Positions 47,056-54,659 of a stretch of 64,000 bases of DNA are shown here, piece after piece; within the stretch, counting starts at the first letter, position 1; the number at the start of each line of letters is the position of its first letter. Made by a program: the position numbers and the translations under genes. The stretch comes from Martelella mediterranea DSM 17316 (GTDB lineage Bacteria > Pseudomonadota > Alphaproteobacteria > Rhizobiales > Rhizobiaceae): contig NZ_CP020330.1 in the NCBI RefSeq assembly GCF_002043005.1, positions 1,200,501 through 1,264,500 on the forward strand. Direction: 5' to 3'. Under the pieces are notes generated by a model, which saw nothing but the letters and a program-made list of their open reading frames with translations, did no database searches and had not been told where the DNA came from.

Positions 47056-48339
47056 TCAGCCGGATTGCGGCAGTCCCTGCTTGCGCCGTTCGCCAACGCC
47101 CGCGGGCGGTGCGCCCGGCTTGTCAACCAGCCGGAACCGCGCCGGGAACGGGGCGTCATCATCCCTGACGTTCCGCTTGTCGAAGACAGTATAGCGGTCG
47201 CGCCCGGCATTCTTGGAGCCGTAGAGCGCCACGTCCGCATGGGCCAGAATATCGTTGTAACCGGCCTGGCTTCCGGGCATGTACACCGCCACGCCGACGC
47301 TGACCGTCAGGTGCAAGACCTTTCCATTGACGCACACCGCGCGGGCGCGAACCTGCTCGACCAGCGTTTTGGCAATCTCGGCCGCCTGTTCGGCGCCTTC
47401 GCCCGGCAGGAGGAGTGAAAACTCGTCGCCGCCGGTGCGGGCAAGGAGCCGGGTATCGCTGTGCAACTGGTCAAGGGCCGTGCGGGTGAAATGGCGCAAG
47501 GCCTCGTCGCCAACGGCGTGACCGTAACTGTCGTTCCAGTTCTTGAACTTGTCGATATCGATCAGGAGCACGCTGTAAGGCATATTCGCGGCCGCGCACA
47601 ACGCGTGAACGCGCTCGATCTGAAACATGAAATCGCGGCGGTTTGAAATGCCCGTCAGTTCATCGCGCTTGGCCATATTTTCCGCCTCGTGCAGCAGGTG
47701 CTCGATGATCATCAGCGCGATGCCGAAAACCAGAAGCGACGCGCTGACCATGCCGAGAAGCAGCCCATAGGTCTGAACGTGTTCGAGCGACGGTATGGCG
47801 TAAAGCTCGAGACCCTTTGCCGCGCAGGCGAGGCCGATCGTCAGATAGGAGAATATGCCGATGACGGCGCCCGCCGCCGCAAGCTGGATGCCGAAACTGT
47901 TGCGGCTGCCATGTTTCACGAACAGCGGGAGCAACAGGAACAGCGGCAGGATCTGCGCGAACACGAAGATCGCCTCGCGCAGCAGCCAGCGTTGGTGAAA
48001 CACGATCAGCAAAGCCAGGGTGACCAGCAATGCGGTTGCCGCCTGCCGGGCGCGGATAGGCCGGCCGAAAAAGCTCCGCACGCCGCAATAAAGCAGCCAT
48101 AGCCCGCACACGATGCTTTCCAGGGCGAGAATGCTGATCCATGCGGCACTATCCGGCGACAGGCCCGTCTTCAGCGCAGCGCCAAAGGAAACCGCCAGGC
48201 TCGAGCCGAACAGATAGCGCGCGGCCGGAAGACCGCGATAGGCAAGGCCCGTCGTCGCCCAAACCACCGCAGCGATGATCGCGACCACGAGGTTCACGAC
48301 TTCGAGGGTCTTGAAATCCAGTAGAGGCAAAGCCTGCAT
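47056..48339 (-). CDS. Membrane diguanylate cyclase (GGDEF)
   Basis: 427 residues. The N-terminal 200 residues form about six membrane helices. The GGDEF domain follows: AKRDELTGISNRRDF near residue 224, LLIDIDKFKNWNDSYGHAVG near residue 257, and the active site LARTGGDEFSLLLPG near residue 297, all intact, so it should make cyclic di-GMP. There is no clear RxxD inhibitory site directly upstream and no EAL domain. The signal sensed is unknown. I use the ATG at 48339; a GTG lies three codons upstream. About 40 residues of basic, proline-rich tail follow the domain. Confidence 0.88.
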   Translation of the reverse strand: MQALPLLDFKTLEVVNLVVAIIAAVVWATTGLAYRGLPAARYLFGSSLAVSFGAALKTGLSPDSAAWISILALESIVCGLWLLYCGVRSFFGRPIRARQAATALLVTLALLIVFHQRWLLREAIFVFAQILPLFLLLPLFVKHGSRNSFGIQLAAAGAVIGIFSYLTIGLACAAKGLELYAIPSLEHVQTYGLLLGMVSASLLVFGIALMIIEHLLHEAENMAKRDELTGISNRRDFMFQIERVHALCAAANMPYSVLLIDIDKFKNWNDSYGHAVGDEALRHFTRTALDQLHSDTRLLARTGGDEFSLLLPGEGAEQAAEIAKTLVEQVRARAVCVNGKVLHLTVSVGVAVYMPGSQAGYNDILAHADVALYGSKNAGRDRYTVFDKRNVRDDDAPFPARFRLVDKPGAPPAGVGERRKQGLPQSG

Positions 48340-48449
48340 CAAACGCACCGCAATCGGTTAGTGGGCCGACTGCCAGTGAGTCTGTCCATAAGCTGCAAAT
48401 CCTCAACTAAGAGGATGGTTCCCTTGTTTACCAAAAAAGTCCTGCGTAT

Positions 48450-49160
48450 TCAGGTCTTCCGACCCTTGAAAGATTTGGCCAGCACGAACATCTCAACGGA
48501 TTCCGAACGCGAGGCCGCAGGCTTGACGTGGATCACCTGACGAAAGTTCTGCTTGAGCATGGTCAGGAGATCGTGCTCTGCCCCGCCCTGGAAGGTCTTG
48601 GCGAGAAAATGTCCACCCTCAGCCAGCGTTTCCACCGCAAAATGGGCCGCGACTTCGCACAGATACATGGTGCGCAGGTGGTCGGTGCGGCGGTGGCCGG
48701 TGGTGGGCGCGGCCATGTCGGAGATGACCACATCGGGCGGTCCGTCCAGCGCCTCGCGCAGAAGGGCAGGGGCGGTCTCATCGAGGAAATCCATCTGGAA
48801 GAACTTCACCCCCGGAACGCCGTCCATTTCCAGGAAGTCGATGGCCGCGACGCGAATGTCGGTATCGGTGGAACCCGTGACCTTGGCCGCGATCTGCGAC
48901 CAGCTTCCGGGTGCTGCCCCCAGATCGATGATCCGGCGCGCGCCTTTCAGAATCTGGTGCTTCTCGTCGATCTCCAGCAGCTTGTAGGCCGCGCGGGCGC
49001 GAAAGCCCTCGGTCTTCGCGCGCTGTACATAGGGGTCGTTGATATGACGTTCGAGCCAGCGGCGCGATGAGGCCTTCAGCTTGGTCTTCTTGACCTTCTG
49101 GCCGATTTTGCGACCTGTTCTGGCCGGCTTGGCGGGTGGTTTGGTCACGTTCAGTCCCAT
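48450..49160 (-). CDS. rlmE: 23S rRNA (uridine-2552-2'-O)-methyltransferase RlmE (FtsJ)
   Basis: SAM-dependent enzyme that methylates U2552 of 23S rRNA late in 50S assembly. 236 residues. The catalytic K-D-K-E set is visible: Lys in [12 protein letters not shown] near residue 57, Asp in [13 protein letters not shown] near residue 145, Lys in [10 protein letters not shown] near residue 184, and Glu in [11 protein letters not shown] near residue 220. The SAM motif is [11 protein letters not shown] near residue 80. A basic N-terminal extension of about 40 residues (rich in Lys and Arg) is common in alphaproteobacteria. The ATG abuts the stop of the upstream phosphatase gene. Confidence 0.95.
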   Translation of the reverse strand: MGLNVTKPPAKPARTGRKIGQKVKKTKLKASSRRWLERHINDPYVQRAKTEGFRARAAYKLLEIDEKHQILKGARRIIDLGAAPGSWSQIAAKVTGSTDTDIRVAAIDFLEMDGVPGVKFFQMDFLDETAPALLREALDGPPDVVISDMAAPTTGHRRTDHLRTMYLCEVAAHFAVETLAEGGHFLAKTFQGGAEHDLLTMLKQNFRQVIHVKPAASRSESVEMFVLAKSFKGRKT

Positions 49161-50675
49161 TCAGTCATTGTTTGCGGCCGCGCCCTGGCGGCGGCTGAAG
49201 CCGCCGCGGCGGCGCTGTTTGCGCCAGACCCCGTCATGCATCATCATATCGGTCAAAAGTCCCTCGCGCAGGCCGCGGTCGGCGACCCGCATGCGCGAGG
49301 ACGGCCAGCGCCGGCGGATCGCCTCCAGGATGGCGCAACCGGCGAGCACGAGGTCGGCGCGATCCGGGCCGATGCAGGGGTTTGCGGCGCGGCCGGCGAA
49401 ATCCCATGACAAGAGCTTGGACTGCATGGCCGTGACCTCATCATCGGAGAGCCAGATGCCGTCGACCTTGCGGCGGTCATAGCGCGGCAGATCCAGATGG
49501 ACGCCGGCCAGCGTGGTGACGGTGCCCGAGGTGCCGATCAGGTGAAAGCCCTCGTCGTCCTTTCCGCCGCCGATGCCCGGACAGTTGAAATCGCCGAGCA
49601 TCCGGGTGACTTCCGCCACCATGTTCTCGAAGATTTCCGGCGTCACGTCATGGCCGCCATAGCGCTCCGACAGCGTCACCACGCCGACGGGAAGCGATGT
49701 CCAGTGCGAGATGTGGTTGGCGAGCCGGTAGGACCGGTTCTCGTCGAGCTTGATCACAGCGATTTCGGAGGAGCCGCCGCCGATATCGAACAGCACGGCC
49801 GACCGCGTCTCCCGCCCGATCAGCGACGCGCAGCTCGATACCGCCAGTCTCGCTTCGGTTTCGCGGTTGACGATTTCGAGCTCCAACCCGGTTTCCTCGC
49901 GCACCCGTTTGAGGAAGATCTCTCCGTTATCGGCCGAGCGGCAGGCCTCGGTGGCGATCAGCCGCATGCGCCGGACGGACCGGCCCCTGAGCTTTGCCGC
50001 GCACATGGCAAGCGCCTCGATGGCGCGGTCCATGGCGGCGGGCGAAAGGCTGCCGGTGGCGGCAAGGCCTTCGCCCAGCCGCACGATGCGCGAGAAACCG
50101 TCGACCACCCGAAACTGATGGTGACGCGTGGGCTGGGCGATCAGCAGCCGGCAATTATTTGTGCCGAGATCGAGCGCGGCATAAAGGCCATGGCCGGGTG
50201 CGCGTTGCGGCGCGGCGGGGTCGCCCTGCCGCGCCTCGCGCCGGGGCGGCGGCGGAGAGGGCTGTGCGACCGGTTCGGCGCTGGCAGCGGGTTTGTTGCC
50301 GGCTATATGCTTGCAGCCATCGGCGCCGAGCGGGCCCTTGGTATGCGCCCGGCGGCCGCGCCGACGCTTGCGTTTGCGCCGCGCCGGCTTGTCGTCGTCA
50401 TGATCGGGGCTGTTGGCGAGGGTCTCGCCGGTTTTCTGGTCCGAAGAGGGATGACGCGCGGCCTTGCCGTTGCGGCCATGCTTCGCTTCGCCGCTCTCCG
50501 GCGAACGCACCTGTTCGCTGCCGTCTGCAACGACGGCATCCTGCGATGCGGGCACTCCGGCGGCGGCCTTGCGGCGACCTTTCCGGGATCGGCGGCGAGC
50601 GCGTTTGCCCTTGCCGCCATTGTTCAAGCGCGCCCCGCCATCGGACAGCTCAACGCTGTTTTGGGGGTCTTCCAC
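49161..50675 (-). CDS. Ppx/GppA-type exopolyphosphatase with long basic N-terminal region
   Basis: Hydrolyses polyphosphate and/or guanosine pentaphosphate (pppGpp). The catalytic half starts near residue 165: AALDLGTNNCRLLIA, then RLIATEACRSADNG, FDIGGGSSEIAVI near residue 294, and LIGTSGTVTTLAGV near residue 376. These are the ASKHA nucleotide-binding motifs. The first 160 residues are low-complexity and strongly basic (for example ARRKRKRRRGRRAH near residue 98), making the protein about 504 residues where a core alone is near 340. The start is a GTG at 50675. It is transcribed with rlmE, which begins at the next base after the stop. Confidence 0.87.
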   Translation of the reverse strand: MEDPQNSVELSDGGARLNNGGKGKRARRRSRKGRRKAAAGVPASQDAVVADGSEQVRSPESGEAKHGRNGKAARHPSSDQKTGETLANSPDHDDDKPARRKRKRRRGRRAHTKGPLGADGCKHIAGNKPAASAEPVAQPSPPPPRREARQGDPAAPQRAPGHGLYAALDLGTNNCRLLIAQPTRHHQFRVVDGFSRIVRLGEGLAATGSLSPAAMDRAIEALAMCAAKLRGRSVRRMRLIATEACRSADNGEIFLKRVREETGLELEIVNRETEARLAVSSCASLIGRETRSAVLFDIGGGSSEIAVIKLDENRSYRLANHISHWTSLPVGVVTLSERYGGHDVTPEIFENMVAEVTRMLGDFNCPGIGGGKDDEGFHLIGTSGTVTTLAGVHLDLPRYDRRKVDGIWLSDDEVTAMQSKLLSWDFAGRAANPCIGPDRADLVLAGCAILEAIRRRWPSSRMRVADRGLREGLLTDMMMHDGVWRKQRRRGGFSRRQGAAANND

Positions 50676-51016
50676 TTTGCCAATTCCATCACGCCGCGCA
50701 AACCGCAGTGGCAGTTCGCAGCAAGGCGCTCATATGATTTTCAGTTGACGTGATCATAGCAGCGTAAGGCCGGAAGGCCAATGACTTTTCTGCGAGGCCG
50801 CCGGCCGCGCCCATTGCTGCTCCGTCCGGTCACGTTTGGGCGACGCCGCCGCCTTCCTGCTGCAAGCCCTTTGCTGGCACGGCGGATCAAGCGGCAACGC
50901 CCGGTTTCGGGCAATCCTGATCCGTCAGAACCGTAACGGGCGGCGGGATTGGCATCATTCGCCCGATGCTGTCGACAGCGACCGCGCCGAAGCACGGAAA
51001 ATTTTGCCCCGCCCTC
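50676..51016. other. Intergenic region between Ppx/GppA and tRNA-Gln
   Basis: The gap of about 340 bp is GC-rich and has no credible gene. A frame on the - strand crosses it and the tRNA and is rejected. The left part should contain the promoter of the leftward ppx-rlmE pair; I could not identify it. Confidence 0.5.
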
Positions 51017-51046
51017 TTGGCAAAGCCCGGCCTTTCTGTTTATAAG
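51017..51046 (+). promoter_or_regulatory. Probable tRNA-Gln promoter
   Basis: TTGGCA (51017-51022) and TATAAG (51041-51046) are separated by 18 bp and end 35 bp before the first base of the tRNA. Confidence 0.55.
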
Positions 51047-51081
51047 CCCACCACATCCACGGTACCCTTCGGGCGCCGCGT

Positions 51082-51155
51082 TGGGGAATAGGTTAACGGT
51101 AGACCCACGGACTCTGACTCCGTTAGTCCTGGTTCGAATCCAGGTTCCCCAGCCA
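51082..51155 (+). tRNA. tRNA-Gln (anticodon CTG)
   Basis: A 74-nt cloverleaf. The acceptor stem is TGGGGAA with TTCCCCA, the anticodon stem ACGGA/TCCGT closes the loop CTCTGAC with anticodon CTG, and the T arm is CCTGG-TTCGAAT-CCAGG. Discriminator G and an encoded CCA follow (51153-51155). It reads CAG codons. The 3' half of the gene directly borders the phage-like element, the common position of a phage attachment site. Confidence 0.95.
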
Positions 51156-51207
51156 AACAAAATCAATGACTTAGCTACAATCTGCCACAAAGTTCTTGTT
51201 ACGTTCT

Positions 51208-51269
51208 GTTGCGTCTGATTATCGTTTATTTTCAACGGTTTTCGGCAATGCCGGGCAATTAGACGCAAC
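51208..51269. repeat. Imperfect inverted repeat beside tRNA-Gln
   Basis: GTTGCGTCTGATT (51208-51220) and AATTAGACGCAAC (51257-51269) match at 12 of 13 positions when inverted. The spacer is 36 bp and AT-rich. It lies 52 bp past the tRNA, in the attachment-site region of the element. It could be an integrase or excisionase arm site, a terminator-like structure or an operator. Confidence 0.55.
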
Positions 51270-51309
51270 ACGGATGCAGCAAGAAACACGGCCTTTGTTC
51301 CATGTTCGT

Positions 51310-52266
51310 TCATGCGGCAAGCAGCCCGTCCACCAGTTCCGGCGTTAGCGGCCGAGGATCCGGGAGCGGCAAGCGGATGATATTCGGATTGGCAAGGGCT
51401 TTCTTTTTGGCGCGCGTCCGGCGCTTGCATGCGCGAGAATGACAGTTGCCACTGCAATAGGCAGTTGATTTTTCACTGCGGGCTTGGAATTCGCTTCCGC
51501 ATTCCACGCAAACGCCGATCGAACCCGCGACTTTCTTAGCCCTCTGTTTGGCGACTACTATACCGGCGCATCGCTGTGAACAGCACCTCTGTCCCGGCTT
51601 GGGCTGCAGGAATTCTTTTCCGCACCCCTCGCAAATCGCTTCGGTAACCTTCCTCAGTACAGAACTGCCACATTTTCTAGAACAGAACCTTTGCGGTTTA
51701 CAACCGTTAGGATAGAAACCCCGCCCACACTCTTCGCAAATTCGCTTTTCTTTCGAGTGTCTATAGATGAAGTGCGCGGCACCTCTCACGATGCGTGCTG
51801 TCTGGACTTCATGAGCCTGACCTATTTCAAGCAGAACCGCCCTAGCACACTCTGGCGAACAAAAGCGACCAATGGCACCCTCCATAGGGGCAAAGCATCG
51901 CGCGCAATAGTCCCTTCCCACCGTATAGTAAATTTGCCCCTCATCGAATGAGGGCCTGACGGCACCAATTGACTTCAATGCCTCATTGACCAGAAGCGCC
52001 GCTTCATGGTCCGCTTGGCTCCAGCTGTGCCCCTGAAGACACAAAGCAGCGCGTAACCCATGCCGACATGCCGCCTCGTGCTCGAACTTCGTCAGTCGAA
52101 AATCGTTGAGCGTTTCGGCCAGCCGCGAGACAACATACTTCTGTCGATCGGCATTCAAGAGCCGTTTGACCGTTTTCTTTCGTGGCCGCTTCCTGCCATA
52201 TCGATATTCAGAAAAGCCGCCAAAAAGCCCATGTAGATAAAAATTGCTGTCTCTTCCTTTCCCCAT
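51310..52266 (-). CDS. Protein with four zinc-binding CxxC/CxxxC modules, element boundary
   Basis: 318 residues, function unknown. The N-terminal third is basic (YGRKRPRKKTVKRLL near residue 22). Four modules of the form C-x2-C, 11-14 residues, C-x3-C follow at roughly 125-145, 180-205, 212-235 and 255-280: CARC..CSPEC, CEECG..CSRKC, CEGCG..CSQRC and CVECG..CSGNC. Module 4 is followed by a basic run, HSRACKRRTRAKKKA. Such repeated modules suggest nucleic-acid or protein binding. The C-terminus (PLTPELVDGLL) resembles that of the upstream gene product. Codon use and base composition look more AT-rich than in the structural genes. The ATG at 52266 lies 4 bp after the previous stop. Confidence 0.75.
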   Translation of the reverse strand: MGKGRDSNFYLHGLFGGFSEYRYGRKRPRKKTVKRLLNADRQKYVVSRLAETLNDFRLTKFEHEAACRHGLRAALCLQGHSWSQADHEAALLVNEALKSIGAVRPSFDEGQIYYTVGRDYCARCFAPMEGAIGRFCSPECARAVLLEIGQAHEVQTARIVRGAAHFIYRHSKEKRICEECGRGFYPNGCKPQRFCSRKCGSSVLRKVTEAICEGCGKEFLQPKPGQRCCSQRCAGIVVAKQRAKKVAGSIGVCVECGSEFQARSEKSTAYCSGNCHSRACKRRTRAKKKALANPNIIRLPLPDPRPLTPELVDGLLAA

Positions 52267-52270
52267 CACA

Positions 52271-52627
52271 TCACCCGAACATCGCGTCAAACAGCGCCGG
52301 CGTCATCTGCCGGCCGGAAGGGGCGGGAAGCGGCTTGTCGCTGTTCTCCGGCCTGTTCTGGCGCTTGTAGAAGTCGGCGACCCAAGCTTCATCCATCGCC
52401 CGCAAAATCTGGATATGGCGCTCTTCCATCGGCCAGCCGGCCAAGTCCCGATAGATGGCGATCTCGCCATAGCTGATCGGGTTCGGGCCATTGGCGTTCC
52501 ATGTCCGCGCGCCGTGAAGGTCGCAGAACCACTGCCACAACAATTGCCCGCCCTCCGGCACCTGAAGCCGTTCGCCGGCCGACTGGCGTTTCACGATCGC
52601 GACAAGAAGCTTTTCCATATCGGCCAT
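52271..52627 (-). CDS. Phage protein of unknown function (possible tail assembly factor)
   Basis: 118 residues. The recognisable pattern is LWQWFCDLHGARTWN near residue 28, GPNPISYGEIAIYRDLAGW near residue 46 and RAMDEAWVADFYKR near residue 75. Small proteins with this 'P-I-S-x-x-E-I' and 'L-D-x-A-W' pattern are common next to tail genes of alphaproteobacterial phages and are sometimes called tail assembly chaperones; I cannot confirm that here. The ATG at 52627 lies 4 bp after the tape-measure stop; an upstream ATG at 52714 would overlap that gene. The C-terminus ends in MTPALFDAMFG. Confidence 0.68.
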   Translation of the reverse strand: MADMEKLLVAIVKRQSAGERLQVPEGGQLLWQWFCDLHGARTWNANGPNPISYGEIAIYRDLAGWPMEERHIQILRAMDEAWVADFYKRQNRPENSDKPLPAPSGRQMTPALFDAMFG

Positions 52628-52631
52628 GAGG

Positions 52632-54659
52632 TCACCCAATCCTGTTCGGGTTGCGGTTGATCTGCTGAACGCGGCCGGGCAGAACGCGGCGGCTGAACTG
52701 GTCCAGAGCTTCATTCATCTGCCGTTCGGCTCCGATGCGGGCCTGTTCAAGAATGGCTTTGTCGCCCGTGCCGTTCACCGTCAGCGTCATGTTGAAATTC
52801 GCCGTGGTGGTCGATGAGCCGCCCGCGCTGGCGCGTATCTGGTGGTTCGGGATCACCTGCGCACCGCGGGGAAGGTTCACCAGCTCGGGGCCACGCTCGC
52901 CAACGATCGCGGGGCCGCCAGGCGCGAAGTCGGTTCCATCGGCATAAAGGCCGGTGACAAGGCCCGCAGCGACATTTGCCTTTGCAATTGCCAACTGCCC
53001 ACCGCCGCGTGTCCCTGCCGAGAATATCCCGCCAAGCAGGCCGGACCCGCCGCCAAACAGGCTCGCCAGCGGGCCTTCACCCAACAACGCGGCTTGCGCG
53101 GTCGCCTCGATAAGCTTGTTGATGAGGCTGTCGAGCGCATCATTGCCGGTATCGATGACCGGTATCAGCGCCGCGAAACTGTCGACGGCAATACCCTTGA
53201 AGAATTCCGCCGTCTCTGCGGCCTGCTGCTGCGCTTCCGTCTGGTCGTGGATAGATTCCGTCAGTTGCTGAACATAGGCGATCTCTTCCGGGAGAGCTTC
53301 CGTTCCGGCATTGCGCGCGGCGATGTAGGCCCTCTTCTGCTCTTCCGTCATGGAAAGCATGCGCGCCTCGTCCTCGAGGGACTGGATATAGCGCTCCAGG
53401 GCTCGCCGTTCCGCCTCGATGCGTGACGCCTCCGGGTCGCGCTTTGATCGTTTGCTGCCCTTTGAAGGCTCGCGATCAGTCTCGACCGTGATCGGCGGCA
53501 GCGTGGTGGTCCCGCCCGAATTGCGATCATTCAAGAGCTGCGTGATCTCGGCATCTTCACGGTTCGCCTCGGCAAGCTGCTTCTTGAGGTTGTTCAGCAC
53601 CCGTCGCCGCGACTGGTCCGTCATCTTCGGATTGTTCTCGACAGCGAGGATCCTGTTCTCCAGGTTCATGCGGGTATAGGCGAGCTCCGATTGCCGGGCC
53701 TCCAGGCCGGCCGTGGAACGCTCGTCAAGGCTGCGCATTGCGTCGACCGTCGCCGCGATCGCGCTCGCCACGTCGGCCGCAAGCTCGGCCGTGCTGATCA
53801 GGATAGGCGCCAGATCGACCAGCGCCTTGGAGAACTGTGTGTTCATGATCCGCGTGGCGGTGTTGAGCTGGTCGTTCATCTCCTCCGCGCTGGCGAGAAC
53901 TTCATTGTCCACCACAATGCCCAGCTCGCGCGCCTTCTGCGCTGTCTGGTCGATCGCCTCCGATCCGCCCTTAAACACCTCGACCATGCGAACGCCGGCG
54001 TCGCCGAAGGCGGCCGCAGCGAGGGCGGCGCGCCGGCTGGCATCCGCTTCCTGCTGGATCGCGTCGGCGACCAGGCGAATGCGCTCCTCCTGCGTCGTGG
54101 CATTCTGGATATTTTTCAGAAGAACCGGGTCGAGCTGCTTCAGCTTTGAGACAAGCTCACCCTGATTGACGATCGCCATACCGGCATTGCGATTGAAGGT
54201 CTGTAGTGCCACGGAAAGCTGATCGATGCCGACGCCGCCAAGATCGGCCTGATAGGTCAGCTCCTGAAAGAACTCGCCGTCCAGGCCTGTCGCCTTTGCG
54301 CTCTTGGCGATCTTGTCGAAATCCTCCAGCGCCGACCGCGCCTTCGTCAGCGCCGCGCCAACGGAGAGGATAGGCGCAAGCACCGCCGCCGCCCCGGCCG
54401 CCGCCGTCGCCATGCCGCCCACGGCAAAGGCCTTGCCGAATGCGCCGACCTTCGTTGTCGTGGTGGCAAGCGCCCGGTTCATGGCGCTGGTCGAGCGCTG
54501 CATATCGCGCTCCATCCCGCGCGTGGCGGAACGGGAAGAACGCCGCATGCGATCATAGTTCTTGTCGGCCGTCCTGCTGGCCTTTGCCATGTTCTTTTCG
54601 AGGTCGTTGATACGAGCCTCGACTAGAACCAGCAGCCGCTCTTCATCGGTCTTCGGCAT
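52632..54659 (-). CDS. Tail tape measure protein
   Basis: 675 residues, sets tail length and guides DNA ejection. The N-terminal 100 residues are basic and helical, followed by a hydrophobic Ala/Gly-rich segment (VGGMATAAAGAAAVLAP, near residue 80). A prophage tape-measure repeat region has GDAGVRMVEVFKGG near residue 220, then long coiled-coil helices. The C-terminal signature is LYADGTDFAPGGPAIVGERG with LPRGAQVIPN near residue 590. By the usual rule of about 1.5 angstrom per residue the tail would be near 100 nm. The start (TGATG) overlaps the large terminase stop, an unusual neighbour. Confidence 0.88.
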   Translation of the reverse strand: MPKTDEERLLVLVEARINDLEKNMAKASRTADKNYDRMRRSSRSATRGMERDMQRSTSAMNRALATTTTKVGAFGKAFAVGGMATAAAGAAAVLAPILSVGAALTKARSALEDFDKIAKSAKATGLDGEFFQELTYQADLGGVGIDQLSVALQTFNRNAGMAIVNQGELVSKLKQLDPVLLKNIQNATTQEERIRLVADAIQQEADASRRAALAAAAFGDAGVRMVEVFKGGSEAIDQTAQKARELGIVVDNEVLASAEEMNDQLNTATRIMNTQFSKALVDLAPILISTAELAADVASAIAATVDAMRSLDERSTAGLEARQSELAYTRMNLENRILAVENNPKMTDQSRRRVLNNLKKQLAEANREDAEITQLLNDRNSGGTTTLPPITVETDREPSKGSKRSKRDPEASRIEAERRALERYIQSLEDEARMLSMTEEQKRAYIAARNAGTEALPEEIAYVQQLTESIHDQTEAQQQAAETAEFFKGIAVDSFAALIPVIDTGNDALDSLINKLIEATAQAALLGEGPLASLFGGGSGLLGGIFSAGTRGGGQLAIAKANVAAGLVTGLYADGTDFAPGGPAIVGERGPELVNLPRGAQVIPNHQIRASAGGSSTTTANFNMTLTVNGTGDKAILEQARIGAERQMNEALDQFSRRVLPGRVQQINRNPNRIG

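Noticed and set aside
50741..51457. A 238-codon frame on the - strand across tRNA-Gln
   Set aside because: It runs through the tRNA gene and through the end of the zinc-module gene in another frame, with no conserved sequence.
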